Made by a program: the position numbers and the translations under genes
Notes under the pieces: model-generated
What the model was told of the DNA's origin: nothing
Databases searched by the model: none
What the model saw: only the letters and a program-made list of their open reading frames with translations
In this document: one piece after another, positions 1-8,316 of the stretch
Layout: each line of letters opens with the position of its first letter
How positions within the stretch are numbered: the stretch's first letter is position 1
Assembly (NCBI GenBank): GCA_038318895.1
Contig: JBBQCS010000002.1
Location: forward strand, 1-64,000
DNA: 64,000 bases
Direction: 5' to 3'
DNA from: UBA11222 sp030652895
Lineage (GTDB): Bacteria; Pseudomonadota; Alphaproteobacteria; UBA11222

Positions 1-196
1 GCGGATCTCCCGGCCTGTCCACCACATTGGCGCCAGCATTATAAATGCCGGCCGCCCAGGCAACCGCATCAATAGCATGAGCAATATCGCGGGCGGTATC
101 AGGAAACCCCGTATCCAGCGCCTCCCAGCGCAGTTTTTGCAGGTGACCACCTATATCTGCGAGTCGCTCGGTCAGTGGACTGATGGATGCGCGCAC
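1..196 (-). CDS. Unidentified protein, N-terminal part only (runs off the left edge)
   Basis: An open frame starts at a GTG at 196 and continues without a stop to base 1, giving about 65 residues. A GGGAG sits 6 bases before that GTG, which is why this start was chosen; another in-frame GTG lies at 220 but has no ribosome-binding site. The visible peptide is soluble-looking and helical (SPLTERLADIGGHLQKLRW near the start, then an Ala/Asp-rich stretch). I do not recognise the family. The AT-rich stretch just upstream fits a promoter. It could be a chance frame, since only the first 65 codons can be seen. Confidence 0.4.
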   Translation of the reverse strand, partial: MRASISPLTERLADIGGHLQKLRWEALDTGFPDTARDIAHAIDAVAWAAGIYNAGANVVDRPGDP

Positions 197-299
197 AGGT
201 TGCTCCCATAAATGTTTCACTACTTTTTGTTATAGTTATATTCCATTATATATATTTTGCAGTCAAATTAAATATACACCCCTGTCAACTAAGTTTTCC
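197..299. other. AT-rich intergenic stretch, possible promoter for the leftward gene
   Basis: This is one of the most AT-rich stretches of the window. On the minus strand a TTGACT (261-266) precedes a run of TATATATAAT sequence, but no hexamer pair has proper 16-18 base spacing, so a promoter is only suggested by base composition. The DUF423 gene ends just right of it and there is no T-run terminator. Confidence 0.3.
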
Positions 300-686
300 C
301 TATGTTCTCCCGCCCCTCATAGCAGACCAGAGCAATGCTCCCCATCCTGCCATGAATGCCAGGCCACCCAGGGGCGTCAGTAATACCAGGGCACGTGATC
401 CGCTCGCCCCAAGCATATAGAGCGAACCGCAAAACAGAATGATGCCGGCGAGGAAGCTATAGCCAGCCACCGCGATGGACCGTGCGCCGGGGCATGTCTC
501 AGCCCGCCACGACACCACCAGCAACGCCAGCGCGTGATACATGTGATATTGTGCGGCGGTGTGAAAGGCGGCCAAATCCGCCGGTGGAACATGATTTTCC
601 AGCCCGTGCGCCCCAAACGCCCCAAACGCAACCGCCAGCAGGCCATTCAGCGCGCCGGTCAGCAGCCAGAGTCGTGCATGGCGCAC
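300..686 (-). CDS. DUF423 family small membrane protein
   Basis: This 128-residue protein has four predicted membrane helices, at roughly 5-28, 45-60, 70-93 and 97-120. The FGAFGAHGL segment near residues 21-29 is the hallmark of the DUF423 (YwdK/YgdD-like) family of small inner-membrane proteins, whose function is unknown. The length is normal for the family. Translation appears to start at a GTG at 686, only four bases after the stop of the YciB gene, so the two are probably co-transcribed. Family assignment is firm; no biochemical role can be inferred. Confidence 0.85.
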   Translation of the reverse strand: MRHARLWLLTGALNGLLAVAFGAFGAHGLENHVPPADLAAFHTAAQYHMYHALALLVVSWRAETCPGARSIAVAGYSFLAGIILFCGSLYMLGASGSRALVLLTPLGGLAFMAGWGALLWSAMRGGRT

Positions 687-690
687 GCGC

Positions 691-1257
691 CTACTCAGCG
701 CCTTCCGTCAAAACTTCATCCGTTGGCGTAGCATAGCGCCGCATCAGGCCAATTTGCGCCGCGCCAAATGCGATCGTCAGGGGCAAGACCCCGAACAGTT
801 TGAAACTGATCCAGAAATCCGTGGAAAAATTACGCCAGACCAATTCGTTCGCAATCGCCAGCACGACAAAAAACCATGCCCACCGCCACGTCAGCAGCCG
901 CCATCCTTGGGTGGTAAGTTCCATCACCGATTGCAACAGAGGTTTCAGCAATGACTGCTGCCGCGCAAGACCGGTAAATAGAATAGCGGCAAACAGGCCG
1001 TTAACAATGGTCGGCTTCAATTTTATAAACACATCGTCATTCAGATAAAGCGTCAGCCCGCCGAACACCAAAACGAAAGCCGCCGTGATCAACGGCATGG
1101 GCGGAATTTCACGCGCCAATATCCACGTGGCGGTTAGTGACGCCACAATCGCCACCATGAAGGCAGCGGTCGCCGGAAAAATTCCGTACAGGGCATTAGC
1201 AGTGAAGAACACCAGCAAAGGGCCAAGATCAAGCCCCAGTTTTGTAAGCGGATTCAT
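691..1257 (-). CDS. YciB / IspZ-type inner-membrane septation protein A
   Basis: A 188-residue polytopic membrane protein with about five or six hydrophobic helices. Family features are the N-terminal segment LGLDLGPLLVFFTANALYG, a central IKLKPTIVNGLFA segment and a C-terminal Trp-rich part (WAWFFVVLAIANELVWRN). YciB proteins are linked to intracellular septation and cell-envelope integrity in other bacteria; their activity is unresolved. AGGAG precedes the ATG with a long gap of about 12 bases. It lies immediately upstream of the DUF423 gene and follows the dioxygenase genes on the same strand with a short gap, so operon membership upstream is possible but unproven. Confidence 0.9.
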   Translation of the reverse strand: MNPLTKLGLDLGPLLVFFTANALYGIFPATAAFMVAIVASLTATWILAREIPPMPLITAAFVLVFGGLTLYLNDDVFIKLKPTIVNGLFAAILFTGLARQQSLLKPLLQSVMELTTQGWRLLTWRWAWFFVVLAIANELVWRNFSTDFWISFKLFGVLPLTIAFGAAQIGLMRRYATPTDEVLTEGAE

Positions 1258-1284
1258 TAAAAGTTTTTTCTCCTGAAACGGGGC

Positions 1285-1773
1285 TCAAATTAAGAATGCC
1301 AGATTGGCGATCGGCTCATCGGCATCGACCAGCAGAATTTTTTTCACCACCATGCGCAACTGGCCATCGACCCGGCGCAACCGGTACAAGACACGCCCGC
1401 CCCAGAAATTCATGTTGCGGGTGGATTGAACCGCCAATTCCATCAACATAAAATTGGCGCTTACCTCATATTCATCCGCACCAGCAGGCGCAATTTCGAT
1501 GTTGGAAACGACCCGCCGCATCGGCGACGCAGGCGTCTGGCTATACCGGAAACCAGACTTCAATTGCCGCATACGCGTCGCGATGCGCTGGCGGTTATCA
1601 TAAATATGGGAGACTTCCCTGGCAGGATCAAGATCCGGACGGCGCGGCACCCAATACAGCGCATCCTCTGTCCACAGAGCCTCCCATTCATCATAAGATG
1701 ATTCATCGGCCAGCCGCGCCTCCAGAAACAGGAATGCCTCGATTTCGCGAATTTCACTTTCCGGCATGGCCAT
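1285..1773 (-). CDS. Aromatic-ring-hydroxylating dioxygenase, beta (small) subunit
   Basis: About 163 residues with the NTF2-like cone fold sequence signature of Rieske oxygenase small subunits: an N-terminal IEAFLFLEARLADE helix, the EWEALWTEDALYWVP segment and a C-terminal RRVDGQLRMVVKKILLVD strand pair. It has no catalytic metal site and serves as structural partner of the alpha subunit. The frame stays open upstream to 1815, but a start there would overlap the alpha gene by about 40 bases; ATG 1773 lies just 2 bases after the alpha stop and is preferred (ATG 1767 is also possible). Order alpha then beta implies translational coupling and an (alpha-beta)n enzyme. Substrate cannot be told. 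Confidence 0.85.
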   Translation of the reverse strand: MAMPESEIREIEAFLFLEARLADESSYDEWEALWTEDALYWVPRRPDLDPAREVSHIYDNRQRIATRMRQLKSGFRYSQTPASPMRRVVSNIEIAPAGADEYEVSANFMLMELAVQSTRNMNFWGGRVLYRLRRVDGQLRMVVKKILLVDADEPIANLAFLI

Positions 1774-1775
1774 GT

Positions 1776-3050
1776 TCAGGCTGCCTGAGACATGAGCTGC
1801 AGATATTCTTTCCAAAACGACCGGTTAGTGATTTCATCCGATACCGCCGAGCTGAGCAGACCGGTTTCGGGGTCGGTATATTCGCGTTCCAGTCCGCGGC
1901 GCAGGTCCAGCCATTCCGGCGATTGCGCCGCCAGGCCAAGCTGGTTGCGTTCCGCCATACAGGCGTCATCTGGTAGCAGAAAGGAACCCGGCCCCATGGC
2001 GCCTTCGGTCTGGCGCAGCGCGCGGGCGTTTACTTCCGGCGCACCCTTCAGCAGCATCGGCGTATAATACTGGATCACCTCATTGGCGCTTACCGGTATC
2101 AGGAACGAGATGTTCAGTTCGGCCAGGAACAGATTGGGAAAAATGATCGCATGGGGTGGCCCTTCGATCATATGTTTTTGCGCCATATCCTTGCCGTAGG
2201 TCTGTTCCATGCGCGCCACATAATCCGGCATCTTTGCCGCCGGGACGCCGCCAAACCACTGGAAGGGTCTGCCGGATTGGTGATAGCGGGCGGCGAAATC
2301 AAGCTCGGTGTGCCCGCCGCCCCAATCACGGGTCACGGAATTATCTCCTTTTTCCTCATCAAAGGCCTGCGCGGAAAAAGCATTTACCGCGCGCATCAGC
2401 GAGGCATGCGCGACATTCACGTGATAGCCATCGGTATTATTTTCCGGCAGCATCTTCCAGTTGGCGTGAAAGCGATGCTTCAGCCAACCCGCACTGAGAT
2501 CGATTTCACCGTCCGGCGACATATCGCAGGCGCGGTCCAGCAATTTACGCGCCTTTCCCAGATAGGAATCAAAAGACGGGCCCTCGGCAGCAAGACAGGC
2601 GAAGATAAAACCACGATAAATTTGCAGGCGCGGCACATTGGCCAGCCCCATGGCCGATTTGTCAAAATCCTTGCCCATGCCGCCTTGCTGCGGCACGCCG
2701 CGCATTTCGCCGCCAACACCGAAGGTCCAGCCATGATAGGGGCAGACAAAGGTCGCGGTATTGCCGCTTTCCTTGGCGCAGATCATATTGCCGCGATGCG
2801 TGCAGCGATTGAACAGCACCCGTACTTCATTGTCCGGGGCGCGGGTGATGATCACCGGCTGAAGGCCGATCTGGCGGCGCCTGAAATCGCCTATATCGGG
2901 AACTTCGCTGGTGTGCCCGACAAATGACCAGCCCTTGTGGAAAATCCGGTCCATTTCATCGGAAAACACTGCGGGGTTTGTATACAGGCTGCCATGCACC
3001 CTGTCCGGACGGACCAAGCCTTCATACGCAATTGACTTCTGCACACCCAT
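1776..3050 (-). CDS. Rieske non-heme iron oxygenase, alpha (large) subunit
   Basis: This 424-residue protein has an N-terminal Rieske [2Fe-2S] domain with Cys83, His85, Cys103 and His106 (CTHRGN ... CPYHGW). Its C-terminal catalytic domain carries the mononuclear-iron triad candidates His210 and His215 with bridging Asp207 (NTDGYHVNVAH). Such enzymes use O2 and electrons from a ferredoxin/reductase to hydroxylate or demethylate aromatic or related ring substrates. No ferredoxin or reductase gene lies nearby, so electron supply must come from elsewhere. The gene is followed by its beta subunit and preceded by a CoA-transferase-family gene with a 22-base gap, suggesting one catabolic unit. Annotation as an oxygenase is secure; the substrate is unknown. 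Confidence 0.93.
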   Translation of the reverse strand: MGVQKSIAYEGLVRPDRVHGSLYTNPAVFSDEMDRIFHKGWSFVGHTSEVPDIGDFRRRQIGLQPVIITRAPDNEVRVLFNRCTHRGNMICAKESGNTATFVCPYHGWTFGVGGEMRGVPQQGGMGKDFDKSAMGLANVPRLQIYRGFIFACLAAEGPSFDSYLGKARKLLDRACDMSPDGEIDLSAGWLKHRFHANWKMLPENNTDGYHVNVAHASLMRAVNAFSAQAFDEEKGDNSVTRDWGGGHTELDFAARYHQSGRPFQWFGGVPAAKMPDYVARMEQTYGKDMAQKHMIEGPPHAIIFPNLFLAELNISFLIPVSANEVIQYYTPMLLKGAPEVNARALRQTEGAMGPGSFLLPDDACMAERNQLGLAAQSPEWLDLRRGLEREYTDPETGLLSSAVSDEITNRSFWKEYLQLMSQAA

Positions 3051-3072
3051 AACGTTTTCCTCTTTTGCCTAT

Positions 3073-4356
3073 TTATGCTCCGGTTATCCGTTTAACCCGT
3101 TCTTTCCACGCATCGCGCAGGCCGTCACGAAACTGTGGCGCGGCAATGGCGATAAGCGCCTCGGCCGCGCCCTGTAACGGCTGGCCCCGGACCTTCGCGA
3201 CCCCATATTCGGTGACAAAATAATCCGCGTCGGTACGCAGCGCCGTCACCACTGCATCGCTGCTGATGGCAGGTACGATACGCGACAGCTTACCACCCCC
3301 GGCAGTCGCAGTGAAGGCCACAATTCCGCGCCCGCCTTTGGAGCGCAGCGCGCCCCGCATGAAGTCAACCGAGCCGCCGGTGCCGCTGATCTGGCGTCCG
3401 TTAACCATTTCAGAGTTCAATTGTCCCAGCAAATCCACCTCAACCGCCCCATTAATGGCAACAAAATTGTCGATCTGCCCCAGCAGCGCCACATCATGGG
3501 TATAGTCCACTGTTTTATAGGAAATGTCCGGGCATGCGCCCGCCCATTGCATCACCGCGTTACTGCCCGCGACGATGCCGGTGACGATCTTGCCCGTATC
3601 AATCGTTTTCATCCTGCCGTTAACCACGCCCGCATTGGCAAGATGCATCACGCCATCGGAAATCAGTCCCGAATGAATGCCCAGATCGTTACGATCCTTC
3701 AGCGCATCCAGCGCGGCATTGGGGATCGCGCCAACCCCCATTTCAATACAGTCCCCGTCGCGCACCAGGCTGGCGACATTGGTGCCTATCTGGCGCGCCA
3801 CATCATCGATGGGGACGATGCGAAGCAATTGCAATTGCGTGTTGGATTTCACCGCATAATGAAATTTCGAGATATGGGTTTTCGGAAGATGCGGCGGCGA
3901 GGGCAAGGCCTCATTGATTTCCGCGATGACGATTTTCGCGCGGTCAATGACGGCCGGCACGAAATCGATGCCATAACCAGGACTGCACATGCCGTCACTG
4001 TCCGGCGGCCCGTATTGCACCAGCGCCACATCGATCTGCAACGGGCCGCTGACAAAAAAGTGCCGCTGATGATATTGCATCGGAATGAAATCAATCTTGC
4101 CTGTGGCGAAGGAATCCTTCATCCGGTCCGACATGAAATTGGTGATCAGGCGCGCTTGCGGGTGAAAGGTCGCATAGTCAATACGGCTCAACCCCGGCAC
4201 CGGGTTGGTAATATAGGTAACGCCCCGGCTCGCCTCCGGCGCATCCTTCAACGCTGCAAGCAGGGCCAGCGGCTCCATCACACTGCCACCGACAAATACA
4301 TGCATGCCCGGGTTAAGCAACCCGGGCACTTGCGCCGCCTCAATCCACTGGGTCAT
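3073..4356 (-). CDS. Acetyl-CoA hydrolase / 4-hydroxybutyrate CoA-transferase family protein
   Basis: A 427-residue two-domain protein of the acetyl-CoA hydrolase/CoA-transferase family. Recognisable pieces are FVGGSVMEPLALL near residue 20, IEMGVGAIPNAAL near 204-216, GIHSGLISDGVM at 227-237, the ISGTGGSVDFMRGA segment and the C-terminal FVTEYGVAKVRGQ. Family members move CoA between acetate and an organic acid through a glutamyl-CoA intermediate. As I recall the family, that glutamate sits in a (H/Y)-(T/S)-E motif; here the residue at that place is Gly230 (HSG). The protein may therefore be a divergent subfamily with another chemistry. It sits directly upstream of the Rieske oxygenase genes, so a role in handling an aromatic acid or its CoA ester is inferred. 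Confidence 0.8.
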   Translation of the reverse strand: MTQWIEAAQVPGLLNPGMHVFVGGSVMEPLALLAALKDAPEASRGVTYITNPVPGLSRIDYATFHPQARLITNFMSDRMKDSFATGKIDFIPMQYHQRHFFVSGPLQIDVALVQYGPPDSDGMCSPGYGIDFVPAVIDRAKIVIAEINEALPSPPHLPKTHISKFHYAVKSNTQLQLLRIVPIDDVARQIGTNVASLVRDGDCIEMGVGAIPNAALDALKDRNDLGIHSGLISDGVMHLANAGVVNGRMKTIDTGKIVTGIVAGSNAVMQWAGACPDISYKTVDYTHDVALLGQIDNFVAINGAVEVDLLGQLNSEMVNGRQISGTGGSVDFMRGALRSKGGRGIVAFTATAGGGKLSRIVPAISSDAVVTALRTDADYFVTEYGVAKVRGQPLQGAAEALIAIAAPQFRDGLRDAWKERVKRITGA

Positions 4357-4407
4357 TTGTCCCTCCCCGTCCGCTTATTATGAACTGCGCCTGGCGTACT
4401 GATTTTA

Positions 4408-4662
4408 TCAGAACGGAAAATCGTCCAGTGTGACCAGTCTATATTCCATCACCACGAACAGTCCCGTCCATATTATAAGAGCGATGACTGTGGTAATCCC
4501 CACTTTCAGCAGCATGCGGGGGCGCACAGGGGCGCCGGGATCGGTTCCCTTAACGATCTCCTGTCCGGTCTCGTGCGGATTACGGATCCCCCAGGGCAGC
4601 ACCAGAAACAAACTCACCATCCAGATGCACGCGAATGCAACACTGCCGCCAATGGGTCCCAT
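4408..4662 (-). CDS. DUF1467 family small membrane protein
   Basis: An 84-residue protein with two hydrophobic helices (about 6-25 and 53-72) separated by a polar loop containing WGIRNPHE and GTDPGAPVRPRM, the pattern of the DUF1467 family of alphaproteobacteria. The function is unknown. It lies 8 bases after the methylmalonyl-CoA epimerase gene on the same strand; pairing of DUF1467 with that epimerase near RNase J is a recurring alphaproteobacterial arrangement. Length is normal. Confidence 0.85.
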   Translation of the reverse strand: MGPIGGSVAFACIWMVSLFLVLPWGIRNPHETGQEIVKGTDPGAPVRPRMLLKVGITTVIALIIWTGLFVVMEYRLVTLDDFPF

Positions 4663-4670
4663 GTTCGCGC

Positions 4671-5075
4671 CTATACCTGTTCGAGTTCGATCAGGGTGCC
4701 GCTGAAATCTTTGGGATGCATGAACACCACGGGCTTGCCATGCGCGCCAATGCGGGGCTCGCCGGTGCCGGTGATGGTTGCGCCCATTTTTTTCATTTGC
4801 GCGCAGGCGGCGTCAATATCCTCAACCTCATAACAGACGTGGTGCATGCCGCCTTTGGGGTTCTTGGCAAGGAACGCAGCAATGGGCGAATTGTCCCCCA
4901 GCGGCTCAATCAGCTCGATTTTAGTGTTGGGCAGTTCAACAAAGACCGTCCACACCCCATGATCGGGTTGCGCCACCTTGGCGGTAATTTTCGCGCCAAG
5001 CGTGTCCCTGTAAATTTTCCCGGCGGCTTCGGCGTCCGGCACCGCGATCGCCACGTGATTCAATTTGCCTATCAT
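4671..5075 (-). CDS. mce: Methylmalonyl-CoA epimerase
   Basis: This 134-residue glyoxalase/VOC-fold enzyme interconverts (2R)- and (2S)-methylmalonyl-CoA in the propionyl-CoA to succinyl-CoA route. The four expected metal ligands and catalytic residues are in place: His7 (LNHVAIAV), Glu54 (KIELIEP), His79 (MHHVCYEV) and Glu130 (LIELEQ). Length is that of the family. It is transcribed after the RNase J gene with a 20-base gap and before DUF1467. The methylmalonyl-CoA mutase and propionyl-CoA carboxylase partners are not in this window; the nearby biotin ligase would serve the latter. Confidence 0.93.
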   Translation of the reverse strand: MIGKLNHVAIAVPDAEAAGKIYRDTLGAKITAKVAQPDHGVWTVFVELPNTKIELIEPLGDNSPIAAFLAKNPKGGMHHVCYEVEDIDAACAQMKKMGATITGTGEPRIGAHGKPVVFMHPKDFSGTLIELEQV

Positions 5076-5095
5076 ATTCTGCCTCCACCTTTATC

Positions 5096-6757
5096 TTACA
5101 GCCGCACGACCTCAACCTGGGTCACCGGCTTTTTCCCAATGGCGTCACGTACCGCGCGGCGTGCGGCGCGCAATGCCGCCTCTTTTACCTGATCATCATC
5201 GCGGGCCTGTTTACCGCGCAGCTTTGAAACCGCCTGTTCGACCGCGTCTGCAACATCCTTGCGCAGATTGATCAATTGACCGTCCTCGGTCGGCAAGCCA
5301 AAGGCGGTTACCCGGGGCTCCGCCGCCAGCCGGCCATCGGGGTCCACCACCAGCATAACCCCAAGATGGCCCGCACTGGAAAGTTTCAGACGCTCGTTTA
5401 CCTGACCATCGTCCACCGGTGTCAGCACATCCCCGTCAAGATACAGACGGCCCGAATAGACTTCCTCGACGATGCAGGCCCTGCCGGGCGCCAGGCGCAC
5501 CATGGAACCGTTGGGCGCGAGAACTGTTTGCGGTATTTGAATTTCCTGCGCCAGCTTTACATGTTCCATCATGTGCCGGATTTCGCCATGCACCGGCACC
5601 GAAATTTCGGGACGCACCCAGCGGTACATATCCGCAAGTTCATCGCGGCAAGGATGCCCGGACACATGCACGAAATGGTCTTTTTCAGTGATCATGGAGA
5701 CGCCGCGTTCGGCCAGTCTATTCTGTAGACGGAATATTGAACGCTCATTACCCGGAATAATCCGCGAGGAAAAAATTACCGTATCGCCAGCGCCAAGGGA
5801 AATGCGCGGATGATCGCCATAGGCAATTCGCGACAGGGCGGCGCGCGCTTCGCCCTGGCTTCCGGTACAGATATACAGCACCTTGTCGGGGGGCAGACTG
5901 GCGGCTTCTTCCTCACGCAACACAGGCGGAAAATCCTGCAAATAACCAGCATCACGCGCCGCCCCGACAACCTTGTGCATGGAACGGCCAACCAGCGCAA
6001 TCTGGCGTCCATGCGCGGCCGCTGCTTTGGCGATGGTGTCAACCCGCGCCACATTGGAGGCAAAGGCCGTCACCGCCACCCGCCCCGTAAGACCGCTGAG
6101 CAACGTGGAAAGAGAAGATTTTACAGCCGCCTCTGAACCCGCCCGGCCCGGCGAAAATACATTGGTGCTGTCGCACACCATGGCCAGCACACCCTCATCG
6201 CCGAAGCCAGTCAGCCCGGCAATATCGGTCGGTTCCCCCAGCAGGGGATCGGGATCAATTTTCCAGTCGCCTGTGTGCAGAATGTTACCCAGCGGCGTAC
6301 GGATCGCCAGCGCATTGGGTTCGGGGATCGAATGCGTCAGCGTGACATAAGTAATGTCAAACGGGCCGATTTGCAGACGCCCTTCGAGCGGCACGATCGT
6401 TACCTTCGCATCACGCACAATCCCGGCCTCTTCCAGCTTGGAGCGCAACATATTGGCGGTAAATTTCGTCGCGTAAATCGGACAGAGCAAATCGGGCCAC
6501 AAATGTCCAACCGCGCCAATATGATCTTCATGCGCATGGGTCAGCACGATACCAAGCAAATCCTCGCGCCGCTCGACGATGAAATCCGGGTCGGCCATGA
6601 TCAGATCAATGCCCGGCACCGTATCGTCACCAAAGGTGACGCCCAGATCGACGATAATCCACTTCTGTTTGCCTTTGGGTCCAAAGCCATAAAGATTGAG
6701 GTTCATCCCAATCTCGCCAGCACCTCCCAGCGATAGGAAATATAGTCCGTCGCTCAA
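5096..6757 (-). CDS. rnj: Ribonuclease J
   Basis: A 553-residue metallo-beta-lactamase/beta-CASP ribonuclease. The metal motif HAHEDH is at residues 74-79, a beta-CASP region follows with DSTNVFSPGR, and the HVSGHPCRDE segment carries a later metal-binding His. RNase J processes and degrades RNA as an endonuclease and 5'-to-3' exonuclease in the cytoplasm. It begins at ATG 6757 and its first bases overlap the stop of the pantothenate kinase gene by four bases (ATGA), so the two are translationally coupled. The C-terminal region after about residue 450 is the usual RNase J extension. Size and order of motifs are typical. Confidence 0.95.
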   Translation of the reverse strand: MSDGLYFLSLGGAGEIGMNLNLYGFGPKGKQKWIIVDLGVTFGDDTVPGIDLIMADPDFIVERREDLLGIVLTHAHEDHIGAVGHLWPDLLCPIYATKFTANMLRSKLEEAGIVRDAKVTIVPLEGRLQIGPFDITYVTLTHSIPEPNALAIRTPLGNILHTGDWKIDPDPLLGEPTDIAGLTGFGDEGVLAMVCDSTNVFSPGRAGSEAAVKSSLSTLLSGLTGRVAVTAFASNVARVDTIAKAAAAHGRQIALVGRSMHKVVGAARDAGYLQDFPPVLREEEAASLPPDKVLYICTGSQGEARAALSRIAYGDHPRISLGAGDTVIFSSRIIPGNERSIFRLQNRLAERGVSMITEKDHFVHVSGHPCRDELADMYRWVRPEISVPVHGEIRHMMEHVKLAQEIQIPQTVLAPNGSMVRLAPGRACIVEEVYSGRLYLDGDVLTPVDDGQVNERLKLSSAGHLGVMLVVDPDGRLAAEPRVTAFGLPTEDGQLINLRKDVADAVEQAVSKLRGKQARDDDQVKEAALRAARRAVRDAIGKKPVTQVEVVRL

Positions 6758-7545
6758 ACGCCCACCCTCGCGGGACGGTTGCGGTAATAAATTTCGGCCA
6801 GCCCCCTGATGGTGAGGTCTGCGTCAAAATGTTCAATGACGGGCGTACCGTGGCGCAGCAAATGTCCTAGTCCGCCCGTGGAAACCACTGTCATCGGCGC
6901 ACCAAATTCTTCCTTGATGCGGCTTACCAGACCTTCGATCAAACCAATATATCCCCAATAAATGCCAGACAGCATGGCGGTTTCTGTATCTTTACCTATC
7001 ACCGCGTCCGGGCGGCGCACCGCTATATGCGGCAATTTCGCCGCTGCGTCGTGCAGCGCCTGCAGCGACAGATTTACTCCCGGCGTAATAATACCACCCT
7101 CAAAATCGCCCTTCTCGGAAACAATATCGAACGTGGTGGCCGTGCCGAAATCGATGATGATCAGGTTGCCGGGATAGGCGCTATGGGCGGCGATCGCATT
7201 TACCAGCCGGTCGGCACCTGCCTGTTCCGGACGGGTGATGTTGACTTTCAGGCCGATATCGACACCGTCCTCTCCCACCACAAGCGGTTCGCCGTTAAAA
7301 TATTTGCGGCACAAAGTACGGATATCGAACAGGGCCTGCGGCACGACGGTGGAAATAATCGTCCCATCAATCTGCTCGGGCGTAATGCCTTTGAGCTGCA
7401 TCAACTGGCTGAGCCAGACCATGTATTCGTCAGCGGTGCGGTTGTCACTGGTGGCGCTGCGCCACTCACCCAATATCTCAATGCCCTGCAGCACGGCGAA
7501 TACCGTATTGGTGTTTCCAACATCGATGGCTAACAGCATACACAT
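6754..7545 (-). CDS. coaX: Type III pantothenate kinase
   Basis: A 263-residue ASKHA-fold kinase catalysing the first step of CoA synthesis (pantothenate to 4'-phosphopantothenate). The phosphate-binding motif DVGNTNTVFAV is at residues 8-18; the GADRLVNAIAA and IDFGTATTFD motifs follow, the latter with the catalytic Asp. Two starts are possible, ATG 7545 (MCML...) or ATG 7539 (MLL...); neither has a clear Shine-Dalgarno, consistent with coupling to the biotin ligase gene whose stop is 3 bases upstream. The 3' end overlaps the RNase J start. The birA-coaX-rnj order behind nuoN is common in alphaproteobacteria. Confidence 0.94.
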   Translation of the reverse strand: MCMLLAIDVGNTNTVFAVLQGIEILGEWRSATSDNRTADEYMVWLSQLMQLKGITPEQIDGTIISTVVPQALFDIRTLCRKYFNGEPLVVGEDGVDIGLKVNITRPEQAGADRLVNAIAAHSAYPGNLIIIDFGTATTFDIVSEKGDFEGGIITPGVNLSLQALHDAAAKLPHIAVRRPDAVIGKDTETAMLSGIYWGYIGLIEGLVSRIKEEFGAPMTVVSTGGLGHLLRHGTPVIEHFDADLTIRGLAEIYYRNRPARVGV

Positions 7546-7548
7546 AAC

Positions 7549-8313
7549 TCAATTTTGGGGGAAAAACACATCCCCGGCCGAAATCAGGCGCACAGTCCCG
7601 TCTGCAAGGGTTAATACCAGCGCGCCACTATCATCCAGTGCGCTGAATATCCCGGGAAGGGTCTCTTTGTCGAGTCGCACCTCAATTGCTTCGCCCATCC
7701 GGGCCGCCCGGGCCAGCCAGGCGGCTTTTACAGGGGAAAAACCTTCTTTTCGCCAACGGGTTAACCATTCTGCGAACCGGGACGCCAGAACTTCCAGCGC
7801 CGCATGGGGAACCGGCGCCTCCGCGCCCGCCGCGCGCAGACTGGTGACAGGCTGGGGCACCCCCTCCGGATGCCGGGCCAGATTTATCCCGATCCCGATG
7901 GATAGCCAGGCCATGGCGCCCCCGCTATCGGTCACCGATTCCAGCAAAATACCTGCAACCTTGCGCCCATCCAGAAGCACGTCATTGGGCCATTTATGAC
8001 GGACCCGCAACGGGTCTGCAAGAAACTGATCCAGGGTTTCCCCCACGCAGAGCGCCGCCAAGAAGGATAGTTTCGCCGCCTCGGGAGCAGAAACGTCCGG
8101 TGTCATGAGCAAAGTGCACAGAAGATTACCGGCCCCCGATTCCCACGCGCGGCTGCGCCGTCCCCGGCCTTTGGTTTGGCTGTTCGCGACGATCCAGAGC
8201 GGCCCGGAAACGCCCGCCACCGCCTGCCGGCGGGCCTCATCCATCGTGCTGTCGATAGTATCGAAACTAAGGAGACCATACCCCTGTGGCATGCGTGGCG
8301 GCATGCGTCGCAA
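7549..8313 (-). CDS. birA: Biotin-[acetyl-CoA-carboxylase] ligase, monofunctional
   Basis: This 254-residue enzyme activates biotin to biotinyl-AMP and attaches it to carboxylase carrier lysines. Motifs are GRGRR at 49-53 (biotinyl-AMP loop), KWPND at 107-111 and GRKVAGILLE at 116-125. There is no N-terminal winged-helix domain, so unlike E. coli BirA it should not be a repressor. The frame starts 3 bases after the nuoN stop, so it is the first gene behind the complex I cluster. It is short because it consists only of catalytic core and a C-terminal SH3-like part. Confidence 0.93.
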   Translation of the reverse strand: MRRMPPRMPQGYGLLSFDTIDSTMDEARRQAVAGVSGPLWIVANSQTKGRGRRSRAWESGAGNLLCTLLMTPDVSAPEAAKLSFLAALCVGETLDQFLADPLRVRHKWPNDVLLDGRKVAGILLESVTDSGGAMAWLSIGIGINLARHPEGVPQPVTSLRAAGAEAPVPHAALEVLASRFAEWLTRWRKEGFSPVKAAWLARAARMGEAIEVRLDKETLPGIFSALDDSGALVLTLADGTVRLISAGDVFFPQN

Positions 8314-8316
8314 CCG

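Noticed and set aside
3421..4383. A 320-codon open frame on the plus strand opposite the CoA-transferase-like gene
   Set aside because: Composition and lack of motifs mark it as a shadow frame.
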